Below are positions 30,922 to 51,937 of a stretch of DNA of 64,000 nucleotides, in pieces (position 1 is the stretch's first letter; every line of letters begins with the position of its first letter). The stretch is from Desmodesmus armatus (lineage: Eukaryota > Chlorophyta > Chlorophyceae > Sphaeropleales > Scenedesmaceae): assembly GCA_007449985.2 (NCBI GenBank), contig VIIQ02000077.1:310001-374000 (forward strand), given 5' to 3'. The position numbers and the translations under genes are program-made. The notes beneath the pieces were generated by a model. It had not been told where the DNA came from, did no database searches, and saw only the letters and a list, made by a program, of their open reading frames with translations.

Positions 30922-33900
30922 CAATTTGCTTACACTTTTTGCAGTGGCTGCAACTTGCCCAGAGCCATGCCTTCTCACACAACAGCAGTGGTGTGTCGAC
31001 AGAGGGAGTACTTGGATACATGCAAGCTCACTAAGACTGTCCCACTAGTGTGTGTGCTTCAGCCTTGCTGCGCTTTTTATGCGATGATAGTATTTGTGTG
31101 ACATCCAGTTGTGGCTGCCCTAGTTGGTGCTGGCGCACAGCATGCGACTGCTTTGCATTGTGAGTGAGTCGTCAGCTGTTGAGCACCTTGCAGCCTCTGA
31201 AGTCTCGGCTTGCATGCAACAGCTGTGCGTACGTGGATGGTGTTGGAGTTGAATGAATGTTGCTGTAACACACAGATGGTGGAGCAGGGTTCAGCGTCTC
31301 TGAGCTCTGAACCCTATGGGCACCAGTGCTGGCCAAGAATTGCTTCCTTGCTGCAATTGTTATCACATGATTGCAACATTTCTGTGAATGGACCAGCCAG
31401 CCAGGGAAGTGGGCTTAGCACGGCACTTGAGGCAGTAACGCGGAACATATTACCAGTACCAATATTGCAGGGGGTGAACCCTCTTCCCCGGCACTAGCCA
31501 GCGAGCAGATCTGCTCATGGGGGCTTGTCACATATATTAGCACCCTTCCTCTTCGTGTTCAAGACGGCGATTGAGATCACCCGCACAAGCACGTCAATTC
31601 CGGTACCGCACAAGCACGTCAATTCCGGTATTACACTGGTTGGGTTGGCCCCACACATGCCGTCAGCCAGTCAAACATACTGCAGGTGGTTGGTGACTGG
31701 AAGACTCAGCCTGGGTGAAACCAACACTTGCTCGGCATCCATAGTCACTATGGCCTTAGTAAGGCCCTCAAGGGTTTAGGATCAGGGTTTAGGCCCTAAA
31801 ACCTAACCCAACCCCAAACCCCCTAGCTCAGGCAGAGGCTCTGCTTGCAGCCAACCCGCAGGCTGGTTGCAGTTGAGAGTATGGAGCCAAAGGTCATGCA
31901 GGCATGTGTCCACTTGCTCCTCACCGCCGGTATTACGCTCTGCTCGTAATACCAATATATCTTCATTCAGGACACAGTCTGACCACCTCCTTGAAAACCA
32001 CACAAGAGCCGAGAAGCACAACACACAGATGCGTTCATTGACCTGTCCAGCATTGGACTGCAAGACTCAGTTTGCTGGCAGCAGCCCAGACCCTTTCACC
32101 AAACACGCACAAACACCGTTAGCAACAGCAGCGTGGCCAGCAAGGAACTCCCTGCTGCCTGCCAGGCTGAGCCAAGCCGCGCTGCCCAATGCTTAAACTC
32201 AGGCGCCCATAATGACGACGTGTGATAGTACTAGTAGCACTAGTCACGGTGCTGCAGGTGGTATGTTGAGCACAAAGCACCACGAACAGAAGGCCAACAT
32301 GCGGCCAGCTTGCCGAGGGTTGGTAACAGAGAAACTCAGCGGTCTGCGTGGACGTCAAAAATCAACAGCACAACAACTAGCAAGATCCTCAGTGTTGCTG
32401 CTGAAGGAAAGCAGTCGTCGTCATCAGCTCAAACTGTAGCAAGATGCATGCGTGCAGCTTGCAAGTCCACATGGGTCAGCCACGCCGATAGCGGCAACAG
32501 CCTGCCTGTGTAGCAAGCTGCTGGGTGCATGCCATGGACAGTGCTTGTCTACTCAACTCAAACCTGCATGTGTTGCCCAAGACACCTTGCTACCTACTAG
32601 TAGCTAGCAAGAGTACATGTACCATGTGCTGCGTGACAACACACAACGGCACCAACAGCGGAGGCCAGTCCACTGCATGTACGTGTCTTACAGTTGCAGT
32701 GGTGCTGCAGCCTGCACGCGCAAGGGATTGCTGGCATGTGAATCAGCTTACTCAATGGAGGCGTGACCTCGTCAGCAACTCAGGAAACATGCCACGTAAC
32801 AACACGGGCCTAATGCGCCAACCTCAAAAGCACACCCACCCGTGAACCAGCCAGCCATCCATCAGCATAGCAAAATGGAGCCCTCAGCCACGATTGCTAC
32901 CACTGTGGCACTCAGCATGCAACATCACCTCTTGGGGACCTGCTGCACACCCACGCTGCGGAAGAACACATGTAGCAGGCTGCCATCTCCAGACAGGCTG
33001 TCACTGAAAACAGCCAGCGCTGGCTTGGAAGCCACAGAGAAAGCAGCAGACATGCGCGCTGTCTGTTTCATATAGCCCACAGAGCCAGCTACAGCCAACA
33101 GATCTTGCTGTACTAGGCTGTGCTGTACCCATAACATCAGCACGACTGTCATGCGTGCTGTCTTTGGCCAACCTCGCTGCTTGACCATTGCAACCCTTGC
33201 AGATAGCGACGCTACTGTACATTGAATGTTTTGCGGGTCTGCATGTAAGGCCCTAGGGGCCTGGCAGCTCAAAGAAGCAGAAGGTGGCATCTTTCAGGCA
33301 GCAAGCACAGCTGCCGGCATGCAGTTCACCGAGGTGCTGTGCTGACTGAACTCAAGCTGGGAGCCAGTATCAAAGCAAAACAGACGAGGCCTTCGAATTA
33401 GGGGTGCATGACAACAGGAAACCCTCAGCCACAGTTGCTGTCACACACCCAACACACAACGCTCATCCCTGGGGACCTACTACTGCACACCCACCACACA
33501 AAGCCTGCCAGTTGAATTGCAAACCGCATCAAAGCAACCATCCTCACAGGTGCCAGGCTGAAGGTTTGAATCATCAGCTGGACAGCCCACCAGAAAAAAA
33601 TGCCGTAAGTGAGCACTGTGCCGGATACACCTTGTGCCTGGTCCCCATGGTTGGCCAACCAGAATCATTCTGGCTGCACCACCATGACTGCTGCATCAAC
33701 TGCAGTTCTGGCCGTTGCGACTGCGTACCGGCGATGGTACTCCAAGCCTTCCTTGTGCTGCAAGAGCCACAACTGGCGGGAAGCAACAGCAAAGCACAGG
33801 TGTGCACTGATCTGTAGTCCTCAGCACCACCAACGGCCAGCAGCGCTGGGCTAGCCCTCACCAACATGTAAGGGAGCTATAACCTGACCTCACGACCTCA

Positions 33901-34662
33901 AAAACTTTCTCCTTGAAGACAACTTTGTCAACCTGGGCGCTCATGCAACACCCAGGTTCACGGGCCAGCCAATTGTATTGGCAGGCACTGCAGTGGCTGT
34001 AGCAGTACTACAAGCCTTCACCCATGTCACGCCACAGCAATCAGGCTGCAATCAGAATGACAAAGGTGTTGCATCATAACCACCACTGCAGCCAGCCGGC
34101 GTCCAGACTGTGGTGCCCCAATGCAGCCTGAGTGGAACAAGGCGGTGCACTACAACCAGCACCACAGCCACCATAGTAGAAACAGGCGCTGCGTCACAGC
34201 TACCGCTACAACCGCAATAGTGGTCAACCTACTGCTTCGTCAGCATGCCAGCATGAGCCGAATCCAGCACCAAACAGTGTGCTGTCGGGAGCTTGGAAGC
34301 AGATGTGCGCACCCCCCCCCCCCCCCCCCGGCAACGAGACCCCTCCCCTCCAAACAGCACACATGACCTATTTGTGTGCAGCTGCTTTGCAGCGCCGCGT
34401 ACTGCCACAAACAGGGACCACAAAACAAGCTTTCTTACAAGGCCAAAGAGCGCTTGACGCTCTGCTGGCCTCATCAATACAGCACGCCCTATGGTGCTTA
34501 ACCGCATCGAGCACAAACACCTGCAAACTGGCGTAGTATGCCAGTGTCAGCCCCTGGCCGAGCGGTTGCTGCTATTGCCCTCCACCAGAGCCCCACACGA
34601 TGCTGCTGCTGCCCTTCATCAAAGGCCCATATGATGTTGCCATGGGGCATGCCAGAGCCGCC
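30922..34662. other. Intergenic, no gene recognised; telomere-like patch
   Basis: Holds a tandem pair of GCACAAGCACGTCAATTCCG (~31583 and ~31609) and the telomere-like inverted motif at 31771-31810. The remaining ~2.8 kb has only short ORFs without motifs and a poly-C run at ~34311-34330. Confidence 0.4.
31771..31823. repeat. Head-to-head telomere-like motifs
   Basis: AGGGTTTAGG (31771-31780) and GGGTTTAGG (31785-31793) meet CCCTAAAACC (31794-31803), CTAACCC and CCCCAAACCCC. The G-strand motif runs into its own complement, with both TTTAGGG- and TTTTAGGG-type phasing. Confidence 0.6.
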
Positions 34663-35388
34663 TCACTTCTGCTGCAGAGCAGCCGCTTTAGCAAGGTACT
34701 CCTCTAGGTCCATCACGCGAGCGCGGGGCGTGCCAAGCTCCTCCAGCAGGCGACGACGGGATGGTGTTTCACGTGAACCTCCGGACAGGTCGCCTACTTG
34801 GTGGATAGTCAGTATGATGGACGGAGCGGCTGGCCTGGTTGTGCCTAATGCCACCGCACCATTGAGCCGAGCACCTGCGCCGTCTGCATTGTAGGTGATC
34901 CTGTAGCTGTCACATACTGGGGGCTCAGCTGCTGTGCAGGTCACCGACACAAACCAATCAACCGTTGCGCCCAACCTGTTGCCGTTGCTTGGCACAGAAA
35001 AGATAGTGGGCGTTGATGCCACGTTGCTGGGGGCACCACCGGCTTTGTCAAGTTTCCTGAGCCAAATGAATACATCTGCGTTTGCGCTGTTGGTTGCTTC
35101 GAGTTGGGCGGTGACACCAATGTTGTAAATGCGGGAGAAAGTTATCACCGTTCCGCTAGGTGCAGTCGGACAACTTGGCCCAGCTGCACCAGGGATGGTG
35201 ATCCCGTTGTTCGAGGGGTCGCTGTTAGTGAAGCGCATATCCAACACCTGGGTGCCGGTTGGTGCCACTTGTGGAGTGCATTCGCTCCAGAAAGATCCGA
35301 AGTGACCAAAGCCGCTGGCTCCTGCAGGTGAGCATTGAAACATGCAGAGCAATGCCGCAATAGTTAGGAAGTGATGGGCAGAGGTCAT
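34663..35388 (-). CDS. Small secreted protein, single exon, unknown family
   Basis: 241 residues from the ATG at 35388; another in-frame ATG five codons upstream (35403) would add MEENS. The N-terminus has a signal peptide (hydrophobic LTIAALLCMFQC, then AGASG). The mature part is mostly beta-type sequence with Cys pairs (ECTPQ, PSCPT, VTCTAAEPPVCD). It ends in a charged tail, RRRLLEELGTP...DLEEYLAKAAALQQK. It does not match a family I know; an extracellular matrix or surface role is inference. No intron is needed. Confidence 0.65.
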   Translation of the reverse strand: MTSAHHFLTIAALLCMFQCSPAGASGFGHFGSFWSECTPQVAPTGTQVLDMRFTNSDPSNNGITIPGAAGPSCPTAPSGTVITFSRIYNIGVTAQLEATNSANADVFIWLRKLDKAGGAPSNVASTPTIFSVPSNGNRLGATVDWFVSVTCTAAEPPVCDSYRITYNADGAGARLNGAVALGTTRPAAPSIILTIHQVGDLSGGSRETPSRRRLLEELGTPRARVMDLEEYLAKAAALQQK

Positions 35389-36632
35389 TGAGTTCTCTTC
35401 CAATAGTGCCTTGCACTGAAGGAAAAGCTCTTATGATGTAGGGGATGCAGTAAGAAAGTCACACCTCATTCAGTGATTTACTCAACTAATATCACAGCTA
35501 AATGAACCAATGCCAGCAGCAACCTACACATCACAGCAGCCTGTGCAGGGTGTGAGCTGGACATCTTGATAGCAAGCACCATGGAGAAGTTAGGTATGGT
35601 GTGCTAGATGTTGGTGCAATGCTGTGCACCACTATCTTGCACACTCAAGAGTGGCAGCTGCAGCCACAGCCAGGCAGTTTCTGCTAGTGACACATACACC
35701 ACAGACAGTAGTGCAGGAGGAGCAGCACAACTGAGCACAGCATCAAAGGATCAGACAATGTATGTGGTGGTGGCATGTAGTGTGACTCACAAGCAAGCCA
35801 GAAAAGAAGGTCCCACCCCACACAACAAGTTGCTGAAAAACCTACCATGCAACCTGCCATATCCTTGGTGGTGTGTGTTTTTTTGGGGGCTGGTCTTGTT
35901 TGCCGGTCTTGCTGCAGGTTTTTCTTGCAGGTGTGTCTTCCCAGTTCATCTTGTGTGGAGAGTACCGCTCAGCGGTGAAAGTATCCACTTGTAACAACCT
36001 CCCCCCCATATCCAAGCTTAGTACCACACAGTAGGCAATGTCTGCTATGCAGCCCTGCCATTTGCTGAGGCTCAAGCCCCCAGCATGGCCAGTTACCAAG
36101 GGACTGGCTACACCACCCACCCCATTCACGGATTTCACCCAACTGACCACTACGGACTCAAAACTGCACCAATGCTCATGAAATTCGGGGAGCAGCAATG
36201 GGCCATGTTTATACAAAACACCCATTATGCCTGCTCTTTGATGCTGTAAGCCCAGGCAAAGCAGTGAAGCCAAATATGTGATAGGGGACTTTTCCTGCAC
36301 TGGGTACTTTCTTTCTGCAGCCTAATGTATAGTGCATGCGCTGCGACATTGTTGCACCAACAGTGATGACATGCACCATATGATTTGATGCGCCAAAATC
36401 GTGATGCTATCTTGGGCTAAGGCAATGGCCAGAACAATTACGCCAACCTTGAACACAACCGCAAAGTCAGGTTTCAGATACATGCCTAAGAATGGCGACC
36501 CAGTGAGGGGATGTTTACATCAGCAACAGGAAACGGGATGTTGCGGTCGCATGTATTGCTCATGAGCGACGCAACTTAAATACTAGCCTAGCCTATACTG
36601 CCGCACACAAAGCAACTAGATGAGCAAACAGC
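35389..36632. other. Intergenic with dispersed repeat B
   Basis: Should include the promoter of the small secreted gene and the 3' flank of the collagen-like gene. Apart from the repeat at 35877-36008, nothing is recognised. Confidence 0.4.
35877..36008 (-). repeat. Dispersed repeat B, copy 2
   Basis: Near match to 20485-20620 in opposite orientation, with the same ACCGCT-G-AGCGGT hairpin and the run of G/C at its edge. Confidence 0.7.
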
Positions 36633-44366
<7,734 letters not shown>

Positions 44367-45470
44367 ACGCTGCACAGGGGCGAAGGAATGTGATACGAGC
44401 AGCTTTTGAACACAGTTTAGGTAGTCACCGACTGCCGTAGGTCTGCCGCTGCTGGAAACGTCAGCGTGGTGCTATACAAGAGTATGGGTATGCAGCGCTT
44501 GGTGTGCCTAAAACATCGATATTGATCTGCAAATGCTTGTAAGCTGCATATGATTGTCATGGGTGGCTGTCTGGCTTGAATTTGACCTGGTCAACGATAT
44601 AGTTGTCAATGTCAACCATATAGTTAACACGCGCATGTTCCATGCTCGTCTGGTCACTGGCGGCGCTCGACCTCTAAGGAGTGTGTCCCTGCCGAGATGT
44701 TCTGGTGAGTTTGACGTGACAGCTTGGCTTGGGCTGTACAGTACTGCACCGGTATACCGGCACTACGTAGTGCCGGTACGAGCTCACCTGTGAGTTGATG
44801 GGGTGACACATCCGCTTCATGCCACTGCAACCTGGTTTTCAATGTTAACTGCCGACTGCTTGAGATGTGGCAGACGCTGGCCCAACATGCTCAGCAGCCA
44901 GTGACACAAGTGTGCCCAGGGGTACTGCCCTCTAGGTGTGCCGTGTAGATGTACACGATAGTCCGACAGGCAGTGTTGTCATCACCGTAAATGCGTACTA
45001 TGATCGAAGCCGCTGGGCCCATGGGAGGGTATTGGCGCTAATTCCTTTGTGGTCATGTATTGACAGTACCACTGTACAAAGTAAGAACAGAGCAGCAAAG
45101 GCTCTGCAAGCTCAGTGCATCAACCAAGCAGCCTGAGAAATTAACACACCAGCCCTAGGCAACACTACACCGCTGCCAAGCAACGTTGCCTGCCGCAGGC
45201 AAAGTATTTAGTGGAGTGTAAGCACGCAAAACCACAACTGAAACAGCACCGGGAAACCATTCTGGATGCCGTCAGTAATTCACTGCACCCCGGGAGGTCG
45301 CAATATCTTGCGCCAACAACCAGCCACTGACAAACCATAGAGATTACAACACTGAGTGGTGCGCGGTTGCACTGACGAATCCTTCAGTCTGACATCTGCT
45401 CACCAACAAGCAGCAACAGAGCACTAGCTCCAGCCTTGTGCAAGCTGGTGACAATCCTCTACCATGTTTG
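44367..45470. other. Intergenic, with a palindrome cluster
   Basis: Should hold the 5' part of the collagen-like gene and the 3' flank of the OPR/RAP gene. A phase-compatible exon could not be fixed. The 24-bp palindrome is listed separately. Confidence 0.4.
44749..44778. repeat. Overlapping perfect palindromes
   Basis: CCGGTATACCGG (44749-44760) overlaps the 24-bp perfect palindrome 44755-44778 whose core is CGGCACTACGTAGTGCCG. It could be a protein-binding site or a cruciform. No known motif. Confidence 0.7.
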
Positions 45471-48400
45471 TCAAGTAAGCTCCTCAAGGTTCAAAGGCAA
45501 GTCAAACTCCAAGTCAAACTCAGCACCCTCAACAGATGACGTCACCACCCCATCAACCGCAGCCCCAACGTTGGCGCCCAAACCAGCAGCAGCAGGCGAT
45601 GCTGTTGCGCTTAGCCCCTGCCCCACCACAGCCGCTGTCAGCAGCGTCTGCATAGCCTGCTGCTTGTTCTGCAACGTCCGCACATTTTCCCGCTGCTGCT
45701 GCCGCTGTTGCAGGTGCTGTGCCCTGCTACGCCGCACCCTCTGCTGCTTCTCGCTAAACCCTGGCTGCAGCATCAGCCGAGACAGCACGGGGTCTCCTCC
45801 TTGCTGCACTGCGGAATCCTTCTGCCTTGGCTGCTGCTTCGGCAGCGCGCTGACAGTACGCCTTTGCCCAGCCTGCTGTGCTGCTGGTTCACCTGCAGCA
45901 GCAAGCTCCACAGATCCTCCTGCGTGCTGTGTGTGCTGAGCATGCAGCTGCACTGCTTCCTGCAGCTTGTACTTCAGCAGCTGCCGCAGCGCCTGCGCCC
46001 CTGCTGCCGTTGACACCGCCCCTGCAGCTTCAAAGCTGCTCACAGCTGCCAGCGCTAGCCCGCGCACCGCCAGCAGCCGGAATCGCAGCAGCTCTGGCCC
46101 CAGCAGCGCGTGCTGCTGTGTCCACTCCTGCTGCTGCTGCTCCATTCCCGGCCCCTGCAACTGCTGCTGCTGGAGCTCCGCCTGTGCGACGGCTGCTTGT
46201 ACTCGCACTGTATTTGCGGTATAGTGGTCGGGCCCCAGAACCTCCACCGCCACAGCACAGCCCTTATAGTTCACGATGATGTCCACGCTGAACATGCCGT
46301 CCCTTGTGACGCCCTCGGCTACAGGGTTTAGGCCCATTGCTGCCAGCTGGCCCAGGACCTGGCTGTGCAGTTGACTCAGCAGCACTGTGGGCACCAGCTG
46401 CTGGCGCCAGAGGTTGAGGGCCTCGTTGAGAAGGGGGCTGGGGATGAGGGCTGATAGGGCCCGGCCAGAGCTGCCAAACGTCTGCAGCAGCAGCAGCAGC
46501 CGCAGCAAGACACACAAACCTGTTAATGCAGGATGTTGCTTGCCTTGAGACGGTTGGATGGATCCTTTCAAGGGCGCATGCCTGGAGGTACAGCATTTGG
46601 CATGGTGTCCCTGTCACGGTAGGATGTTTGGGATGGTTGCTGGTTGCATCCCGAGTGCTCAGGCACATGCAGCGTGAAGTAATCAAACCAGAAGCAGGAA
46701 ACACAATCAGTAAGGCAAACACATCACTGACTTACGTGTCACAAAGCAAGGCATGCGTGGAGTACAGACGCTCAGAACAGCATATCAGCCCTGCCTTGAC
46801 ATGGCTGCATATATTGTACATAACAACCTACTTGTGCTGTATTATGGTGTACTGCACTGTACTGTGATGCAGGGTACTGTACGGTTTGGCACAAGCCCAC
46901 ACGAGCACAGACCCACTCCCAACCCACCTCTAGCCACATGTGCACTTGCACCAGTTGAGCCAGGACGGCACTTGGCAGCGCAGTAGCACCCCGCAGCTGC
47001 TGCAGCAGCTCTCGCAGCAGCTTCCGTGGCTGCTGCATGTCCAGCACTGCCGCACACCACAGCAGTGTCACCACCTTCTGCTGCCACTTGAAGCTGCTGA
47101 CAGCGCTGCTGCCGTCGCTGCCGCCATTGCTGCCGTCGCTGCTGCTGCGTTGGCGGCTGTAGCTGGACTTGTGGGGGTCAGACGGAGGCTCAAACAGCAG
47201 GAAGTGCTCTATCAAGCCCTGCAGCAGGGCTTTGTGCTGACCCAACCCCAGCTTCGCCAGCATCGTGGCGATGCTTGTCAGGTGATGGGGGGTGGCAGGG
47301 CGGTCCCAGCGTGCTAGGGGGGCACCCTGCTGCAAACCACCTGCAACCACATCACCCTGAGCTGCTGCTGCTGCTGCCGCTGCCGCTGCTGCTGGGGCCT
47401 TACTTGCCGCTGCCATGCCCGCCGCCCCCTCTGCTGCTGCGCCCACCTGCCCTGTGAGTAAAAACTGCGCCAACATGTCTACAAATGCGCCATCCCGGTA
47501 CCTTGCGACTGCTAGGGCGCTGCAGAGCTTGGAGGTGCTGTCAGAGCTACGGGTGACTATGTGGATGTGCCTGCTGGCCAGCCTCAACAGCGGCGGCAGC
47601 AGCACCAGGGCCCGCTGTGGGTCTGTGATGGCGACACCCCACACACCATGGCAGGCTTGCTGCAAAGCAGGGACAGCGCGGACATGCAAGAGCGGTGCGT
47701 TGATAGGCGGGCCGTGGACGCAAGGCCGAGTCTGTATGTGCTGCGTCCCTCTCTCAGGCTGTCCAGCATCGTCTTCAGCATCTTGCGGCGGTTTTGCGGC
47801 CGAACTGTTACTGTTAGGGGAGGGGATGCTTGTTTGGCACTAGAACATGTCAATGGAGGCCCCTGCCTTGCAGGCCTTCTTTTCTTTCCAACCCAAACCC
47901 TGGAAGCAGCATGTCATGGCTGAAACCCTAGGGTCAAGGGTCTGTACCCAGCTGCCATCTGACAGCAGTGAACAGCTGTTGAAGGTGTGCTGTGCGTGTT
48001 TGCTGGTCCGTTTGCAATGCTGCGCACACCTGCACGTCGATAGAGCCATCTCGCAGCATCGCCAGCAGCCGCGGCTCTGCTGCTTCTAGCAGTGGCAGCT
48101 GCAGGCAGTTTAGCACAGCCAGGCCTGACAACACCCTGCCAGCAACAAACACGGCAGCAACAGATGCGGCAGCAATGGCTTGTCAGTGAAACTTCAGCTG
48201 TGAAATGATTGTGCTGCGCACAGCAATGTCTGCATGACATGTGCGAGTGTGTGATGGATGCTGCAAATGTCAAAATGTTCTTGAATGCCGGGATGCCTTG
48301 AGATCAGCAGCAATCTGCCTGTGCCCACTGACGCTGACATAAGTGTGCAAGCGGCAAAACCCAGCTACCCGCACTTGACTGGTATGGCACTATTCTGCAT

Positions 48401-51220
48401 GCAGTGACTGCTCATCGCCATCACGCACTTGCACAGGTTGTCTCCACCAAAAGTTGGCAGCGTCCGCACGATCGCCCGGTTGACTGCTATGGCAAGCTCC
48501 ACCGGCATGCTGCCATGCCGCGTCAGGGCGCCAACCAGTGTGGCAAGATTCACACTGCCAAATCTGTCGAGGTCCATCCGCAAGCACGCCTCTTGGATGG
48601 GGTCCAAGACAGCGGGCGGGACGTGGCCAACGAGCATCGTTATCGCCCACAGGACGTTGCCGAGCCCCTGGGGGGTAAGGCCAGGGGTCAGCTGAGGAGC
48701 AACCGCGCAAGCCGCAGACATCAGAGGCTGCAAGAAACGAAAAAACAGTTGTAGCACATATGGATGCTGAGTCAGTGCGCATTGGCTAGTCCAATCATGC
48801 GGCAGCTGATTACCATAGTTGTGACAACAACAACAACAGGGGCAGCTATAGGTGCATATCACAAATCCATGCATCTGCATTGTGGGCTCATCTTCCTGCA
48901 CCCCATGCAAGGGCCCGCAAAGCACGCCAAATCACCCCTTCAGCCGCCTCATGAACCGCCTCCATGTGCCGCACCACACTGACAGCATGCTGCACCTTCC
49001 ACACCTTGCTCCGGGCCGCATGCTTGACATTTCACCTTGCGCAAAGCTGATCCCTAAACCCAAACCCAACACAGCAGCACCGTTAGGGGATGCAATGCAG
49101 TGCTGCTCACCTCATATGGCACGCCTACTGTTGCAAACGCCCACATCGTCTGTGCAAATTCCTGGGGTGTGAAGCTGCGCATGTGAGTCACTGCACAGGG
49201 TCCCAAGTAACCCCACAGCTCTATGTCCTGCAAAACCGCGAGTACACAGCACACAGCACGTGGCACACAGCACGAAGCACACAGCACATGGCACACAGCA
49301 CGTGGCACACACCATGCAGCCCCACACTCTGTCAGGGTTGGCGTGTGTCTCTGAAGGCACCCAAATCCAAGTAGTTTGAAGCAGTTACCCAATGGCTAGG
49401 GGCCCAGAACATGTTATAGCTAGTTTGGTGGTCTGGCCATGTCAGGGTGAACATATGAATAGCATAATCGTGCTGAGCTTATTTTTCTGGTTCGAATGAG
49501 CCCCCTCTTGAGCCATTCTGAGCACTTTGAAATTTCCCTGCACAGGGCCAGTGCTGAAGCAGCTATGCTGCCGTCAGTGCACCTCGTAAAAAGGTCCAAA
49601 CCAGTTCCATGTTGATCAATGACAACTATGCATTGCCTGTGGTGCAGGCCGTGCCCATGGTCCATCCATTGTGGGTAGCTCGAGGTTCCCAGAAGTACAG
49701 GAGGAAAATCCTTGCTGACCCCAAGCTGGTGCAGTGGTAGCTATGTAGGGCACTTGCTGAATTACTACGCCCCGAGCCCCGTGCAAGTTGACCACGCCCC
49801 CTATACACGTCCATGCTTTCCACTAGCGCTACACAGGAGTGGCCTGCACTGCGCTGTCAGTCCACCCAGCCACCCAGCCAGCCACCCACCCAGCTACGTG
49901 CGCCCTGCGTGTGCTTGCCCCCACCTTGTGACCTCCAGCAGCAAAGGCATAGCAGAGGGTTGACACGTCCCTCGGATACCCAGCCTGCACCACCCTCGAC
50001 CCGACTGCTGCCAGGCGCTGCCAGTACTGCTGCTGCTGCTCCAGCCGCCGCTGCAGGTGCTGCTCCCCCAGCACACTGCTGCCGCTGCTGATGGGCTGGT
50101 ACACACTGCTGCAAGTAAACCCTAGCTTGCCGAGGCCTTGGCACAGCAGCGACAGGGCATGGCAGGTGGCATGCGCCACTACCACCGGACTGCTGCTACT
50201 GCTGCTGCCGCTATGGCTGCTCCTGAAGTGTGTGCTGCTGCTGTTGGCACTGCTGCTCAACTGTTGTTGTAGTAGCGCTGCACCTCCTTCTTGCTGCTGC
50301 CGCTGCTGCTGCTGAGGTCCCAGGTCCTGGAAGAACTGCCCCTGCTGCCCCTGCTGCTGCTGCTCGTTTGCTGCTGCCAGGAACGCGTCCAGCAGCTGCC
50401 ACAGCAGCTGCCAAGGCAGTGTGTACCGCATGCGTGCACAGCTGTTGACAATCATTGACAGCGACCGCACAGCTAATGCTGGCTGGAGGCCCTGTGCTGC
50501 AACTGCCGGCCTGCTGCCGCTGCTGCTGCCGCTGCTGCTGCCGCTGCTGGATTGACCCAAGCTGTGCTGGGCCCCAAGCCTGCTCCCTGAGACTTGTTCG
50601 CCTGCCGCTGCTGCTGCTGTTGCTGCTGCCAGTTGTGCTTCTGTCAGCTGTTCCAGCAGCAGAAGGGTCTGGCTGAATGCCTGTTCAGGCGTAAGAGCCT
50701 CTGCAGCAGCTACTGCTGCTGAGGGATGTAGCCCACCTGGCCCATGCTGGCGCTGCTGCTGCTGCAGCTGCTCCATTGCTAGCTGGGGTTGCGTGAACAG
50801 GTCAGCCAGCACTTTGTAGGCAGTGGCTGCATGCACCATATTGAAGGCTGGTGCTTGAGAGACCTTGGTCAGCATGGCCAGCAGGTTGGGCATGCTGTTG
50901 GCACTGGATATGTATGACGTAATCCTGCGGGCTTCGCCGGCCACGAATGCGCTGTTGGATTGCTGCCTGTTGGGTTGCTGGCGTCCTTGCGTGTGAGACT
51001 GGTGCTGCTGCTGCTGGTGCTGCCGCCGCTGGTTCTGGTGTTGACCATGCCCCTGTTGCTGTTGCTGGTGGTGCTGCTGATGCTGCTGATGCTGCTGCCC
51101 ATGCCCCTGCTGCTGACGCTGGCGCTGCGGGTTGTCCTGCCGCTGCTGCTGGAGCCTGCTGGGGCCAGGACTACGCTGCTGGTGCTGCGGGTGGGGCTGC
51201 TGAGATTGCGACTCTTCCTC

Positions 51221-51251
<31 letters not shown>

Positions 51252-51937
51252 CGTTGCTGACTGCGTCGGCGGCCTTGCCGCTGCGCCCGCCCGTTTTGCA
51301 GCTGTGCCGGCTGGGATAGCTGCCTGCTGCGGGACTGCTCTTGCTGCTCGGCGTCCTTCTGCTGGCTCCGTTGCTGCTGGTCCAAAACCTGCTGCTCGCG
51401 CCACTCCTGCTGCTGCTGTGTTGCAGCCTGCTGCTGCTGTGTTACAGCCCGCTTGGCTTGTGCTGTGGAGTCCCCAGGGATGTCAATGGGGCCCATGGCT
51501 GACCATGACCCCAGCTGACTGCTCCTGAGGATGCTGCCTGCTGCTGTGCTGGCCAGGGGTGTCAGCACAACTGGGGGCTGCTGATCAGGGCGCGGTTGGG
51601 GAAGCTGCTGCTCCTGCTGCGGCTCTCCCTCCCACTGAACCCATTCATCCACCAGGTGCTGCTCGTGTGGCTGCTGTGGCTGTGTTTGGGACTGCTGCTG
51701 CTGAGCATCACTGGGGTCTGCAGTGTGTGTGCCTGTTGATTCCTGAGCTGCAGCTGCACACAGAGGTGCGGCTGACCTGCGTCTGTTGGCAGACGCTAGG
51801 TTTTTGCTGTCAGGGAGTTCTGACCGCCTCACCACCCCAGTAGCAGCAGCAGCACGCGTGCGGCACCACTGCACTGTCTGCATTTGTGTGAGTGCTGTGC
51901 TGCTGCCAGGCTGGACTACTGCCACAAGAGGCCTCAC
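45471..51937 (-). CDS. OPR/RAP-domain organelle RNA-binding protein, polyQ-rich
   Basis: Exons: 51937-49925, 49227-49111, 48727-48369, 48135-48030, 47659-46928, 46481-45471. All phases close, giving ~1445 residues. The N-terminus (MRPLVAVVQPGSSTALTQ, then Arg/Ser/Ala-rich to ~60) fits a transit peptide. The next ~270 residues are largely Gln/His tracts. Helical-repeat text follows with the OPR signature style: FTPQEFAQTMWAFATVGV and LTPQGLGNVLWAITMLVG. The last exon holds a RAP domain (~1170-1310): SVDIIVNYKGCAVAVEVLGP then LLGPELLRFRLLAVRG. Family knowledge: OPR proteins bind specific chloroplast or mitochondrial transcripts for stability, splicing or translation, and RAP is often their C-terminal domain. 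The target cannot be told. The tail after the RAP domain (~130 residues) is Gln/Arg-rich and unusual. The start is the first Met of the open frame. Confidence 0.85.

Noticed and set aside
34555..34620. tRNA-like CTGGCCGAGCGGTTG
   Set aside because: Resembles an A box, but no B box or acceptor stem follows.
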